64,000 nt of DNA from Myxococcus stipitatus (GTDB lineage: Bacteria; Myxococcota; Myxococcia; Myxococcales; Myxococcaceae), in NCBI RefSeq assembly GCF_021412625.1, contig NZ_JAKCFI010000006.1:496001-560000 (forward strand), given 5' to 3'. Under the pieces are notes generated by a model. The model made no database searches. It was not told the DNA's origin and worked only from the letters and a program-made list of their open reading frames with translations. Below are positions 62,337-64,000 of this stretch, piece after piece (the first letter of the stretch is position 1; each line of letters starts with the position of its first letter). Position numbers and translations under genes: made by a program.

Positions 62337-63038
62337 ATGCGCTTCTGCCTCACCGCTGCTCTCCTGCTCGCTCCCTTCCGCGCATCGGCCCACGCGGAAG
62401 CCTGGGCGCTGGCACCCGTCCGCGCGGAGGAGGCGGAGCTGAGCACCGGCGCGGGGCTCTTCACGGGCGGCGGCACCTTCGACCACGGGCGCACCGGCGA
62501 CACGTACCTGGCCAGCGTCACCACCGCGCGCTACCTGCTGGGCGGCTTCACGCTCGACGGCGGGCTGCAGTCGCTGCTGCCCCTGGAGCGAGGCACGCGG
62601 GGAGGCCGCACGCGGCTGAGCGCCCGGCTGGGCTACACCGGCGCGCGCTGGAGCCTGGTGGTGGGCGCGGTGCTGGGGCTCGCGTACACCACGCAGCCCC
62701 ACTTCGAGGCGCTGCCCAGCGCCCGGGGCCTGTACCGCCTGGATGACACCACCGCCCTGGAGGCCGGCCTGTTCGACGCGCAGGGGCAGCTCCCCGGCCA
62801 CGTGGGCGCGGCATGGAGGGGGTTCGGACTGGCCTATGTCTTCCCGGTGGGGGGACGCGCCCGGGTGGACATCCCCGTGGCGCCGCGCGCGAGCCTGCGC
62901 CTGGAGGGCGCCCTGTTCCAACACCGTGACGTGCGCACGTCGCTGGTGACCCTGGGCGTCGTGGGCCGCCCCGCCGCCCCCCACCGGACGCACTCCGGAC
63001 GAAACGTTTCCCCGCCGGGCTTGGAGAATGAAGCCTGA
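62337..63038 (+). CDS. Secreted, beta-rich (outer-membrane-barrel-like) hypothetical protein
   Basis: 233 residues, ATG at 62337. A short signal peptide (CLTAALLLAPFRASAHAEA) is followed by alternating hydrophobic/polar strands (TRLSARLGYTGARWSLVVGAVLGLAYTT; ALEAGLFDAQG; LEGALFQHRDV) typical of small beta-barrels. The last aromatic pattern is obscured by a charged tail after RTSLVTLGVVG. Outer-membrane location is inferred. Confidence 0.65.
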   Translation: MRFCLTAALLLAPFRASAHAEAWALAPVRAEEAELSTGAGLFTGGGTFDHGRTGDTYLASVTTARYLLGGFTLDGGLQSLLPLERGTRGGRTRLSARLGYTGARWSLVVGAVLGLAYTTQPHFEALPSARGLYRLDDTTALEAGLFDAQGQLPGHVGAAWRGFGLAYVFPVGGRARVDIPVAPRASLRLEGALFQHRDVRTSLVTLGVVGRPAAPHRTHSGRNVSPPGLENEA

Positions 63039-63061
63039 GCACCTTCGAGACTCCACGACGC

Positions 63062-64000
63062 ATGCCCCCCTCCTCCGCCAAGAAGCGCCAGCGTCCCCAG
63101 GCACCTCCCGCCACCGAGGTGCCCGGTGTCCCGCTCCAAGCGCTCCTGGAGGGCCTGCCCGACGCCTTCTTCACCCTCGACGCCTCCTGGCGCTTCTCCT
63201 ACGTCAGCCCCCGCATGGCGGAGCTGCTGGAGGGTTCGGTCGGCGTGGGGGACGACCTGCGGCGCGCCTGCCCCGCGCTCCTGGACCTGCGCCGGCACCT
63301 GCGCTTCGAGCAGCCCGCCACCGAGCAGGTCTCCGCGCGCTTCGAGCACGACTGGCCCAGCCGGGACCTCAGCTTCGACGTGCGCGCGCGCACCGTGACG
63401 GGGGGGCTGCTGGTGCACTGCCGGGACATCACCGGCGAGCGCCGCGTGCGGGAGGAGCTGCGCCGCGCCAGCGAGGTGTTCCGCGCCATCCACGAGGGGA
63501 CGACGGACGCCATCTACACGAAGGACCTGGAGGGTCGCTACCAGCTCATCAACGTCGCCGGGGCGCGCGCGGTGGGCTACGAGGTGGAGGACATCGTCGG
63601 CCACACGGACGCGGAGCTGTTCGACCCGGACGTGGCGCGCGTCAACGCGGCCAATGACCGGGAGGTGCTCGCCTTCGGCCGCACCGTCACCTACGAGGAC
63701 GCGCAGCCGGGCGTGGAGGGCCCGCGCACGTGGCTGTCCACCAAGGGCGTGCTGCGCGACGCGGACGGCAAGGTGGTGGGCCTGTTCGGCATCAGCCGCG
63801 ACATCACCCAGCGCAAGTGGGCGGAGGAGGAGGCGCGCCGGCACTCCGAGTTCCAGGAGCAGCTGATGGGCATCGTCAGCCACGACATCCGCAGTCCCCT
63901 GGGCGCCATCATGAACTGGTCGCGCGTCATGGCGGAGGCGGGGACGGCCGAGGACGCGCGGCGCACGGCGCAGCGCATCGCCACCGGGGCGGTGCGCATC
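63062..64000 (+). CDS. PAS-domain sensor histidine kinase, 3' end outside window
   Basis: 313 residues visible, ATG at 63062. Two PAS domains: about 25-115 (LEGLPDAFFTLDASWRFSYVS) and about 140-255 (AIHEGTTDAIYTKDLEGRYQL), then the start of HisKA with H274 (VSHDIRSPLGAI). The frame stays open to the window edge, so the ATPase domain must lie beyond. No membrane span: a cytoplasmic sensor. The ribosome site is weak; it may be coupled to the preceding gene, which ends 23 bp earlier. Confidence 0.88.
   Translation, partial: MPPSSAKKRQRPQAPPATEVPGVPLQALLEGLPDAFFTLDASWRFSYVSPRMAELLEGSVGVGDDLRRACPALLDLRRHLRFEQPATEQVSARFEHDWPSRDLSFDVRARTVTGGLLVHCRDITGERRVREELRRASEVFRAIHEGTTDAIYTKDLEGRYQLINVAGARAVGYEVEDIVGHTDAELFDPDVARVNAANDREVLAFGRTVTYEDAQPGVEGPRTWLSTKGVLRDADGKVVGLFGISRDITQRKWAEEEARRHSEFQEQLMGIVSHDIRSPLGAIMNWSRVMAEAGTAEDARRTAQRIATGAVRI

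Overview
The window is chromosomal DNA from a very GC-rich, Gram-negative predator-type bacterium, most likely a myxobacterium of the Myxococcaceae/Cystobacterineae (phylum Myxococcota). This is inferred from the extreme third-position GC, which leaves huge antisense open frames behind nearly every gene, and from the gene content: a Frz-like chemosensory operon, several orphan sensor kinases, a phytoene desaturase, a lysine/alanine-rich histone-H1-like protein, a collagen-like lipoprotein and a Uma2 protein. No rRNA, tRNA, insertion sequence, integrase, prophage or CRISPR array was seen, so it reads as ordinary chromosome with some lineage-specific genes.

Layout. 0-7 kb: edge of an amidinotransferase-like gene, a P-loop GTPase and an M23 peptidase whose 3' ends overlap, a TetR/sterol-desaturase pair, and pgi. 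7-12.3 kb: Tat-exported hydrolase/AraC pair, LysR with a divergent hydrolase-SDR pair and two copies of a palindromic operator, a WGR-like protein. 12.3-20 kb: an exported beta-propeller/c-type haem protein, cydAB (bd oxidase), a holin-like membrane pair, and an ADP-ribosylglycohydrolase-family protein. 20.3-22.5 kb: a four-gene operon encoding truncated haemoglobin, a 2Fe-2S/FAD/NAD(P)H reductase, an NsrR-type Rrf2 repressor and a cysteine-less glutaredoxin-like protein, preceded by a perfect 19-bp NsrR-type palindrome. 22.6-24 kb: flavin reductase-like protein and a divergent ArsR gene. 24-28.5 kb: atpG, atpD and atpC, interleaved with an SPFH lipoprotein and a secreted protein.

28.6-39.4 kb holds mostly single genes: receiver protein, SanA/DUF218 protein, an SMI1/KNR4 domain fused to an H1-like tail, thioredoxin, small hypotheticals, DJ-1/PfpI, Uma2 with a heptad-repeat tail, ABC exporter, double universal stress protein, CsbD. 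39.7-48.2 kb: a polytopic chemoreceptor, a CrtI-type desaturase, a CHASE kinase and small secreted or VOC proteins. 48.5-56.2 kb: a complete, translationally coupled chemosensory operon (CheW, CheR-TPR, CheW, MCP, CheA-REC, CheB). 56.3-64 kb: PAS/GAF kinase, two cation/proton antiporters, VOC protein, barrel-like protein, and a PAS kinase cut by the window end.

Functionally, the clearest integrated module is the nitric-oxide operon. NsrR would sense NO through a [4Fe-4S] cluster and derepress a globin plus its reductase, a two-protein counterpart of flavohaemoglobin. The nearby cydAB genes encode an NO-tolerant oxidase type, although a shared regulator is not shown. The chemosensory operon is the other complete system. 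Its output is unknown, because no flagellar or pilus genes are nearby and the only receiver domains in it are those of CheA and CheB.
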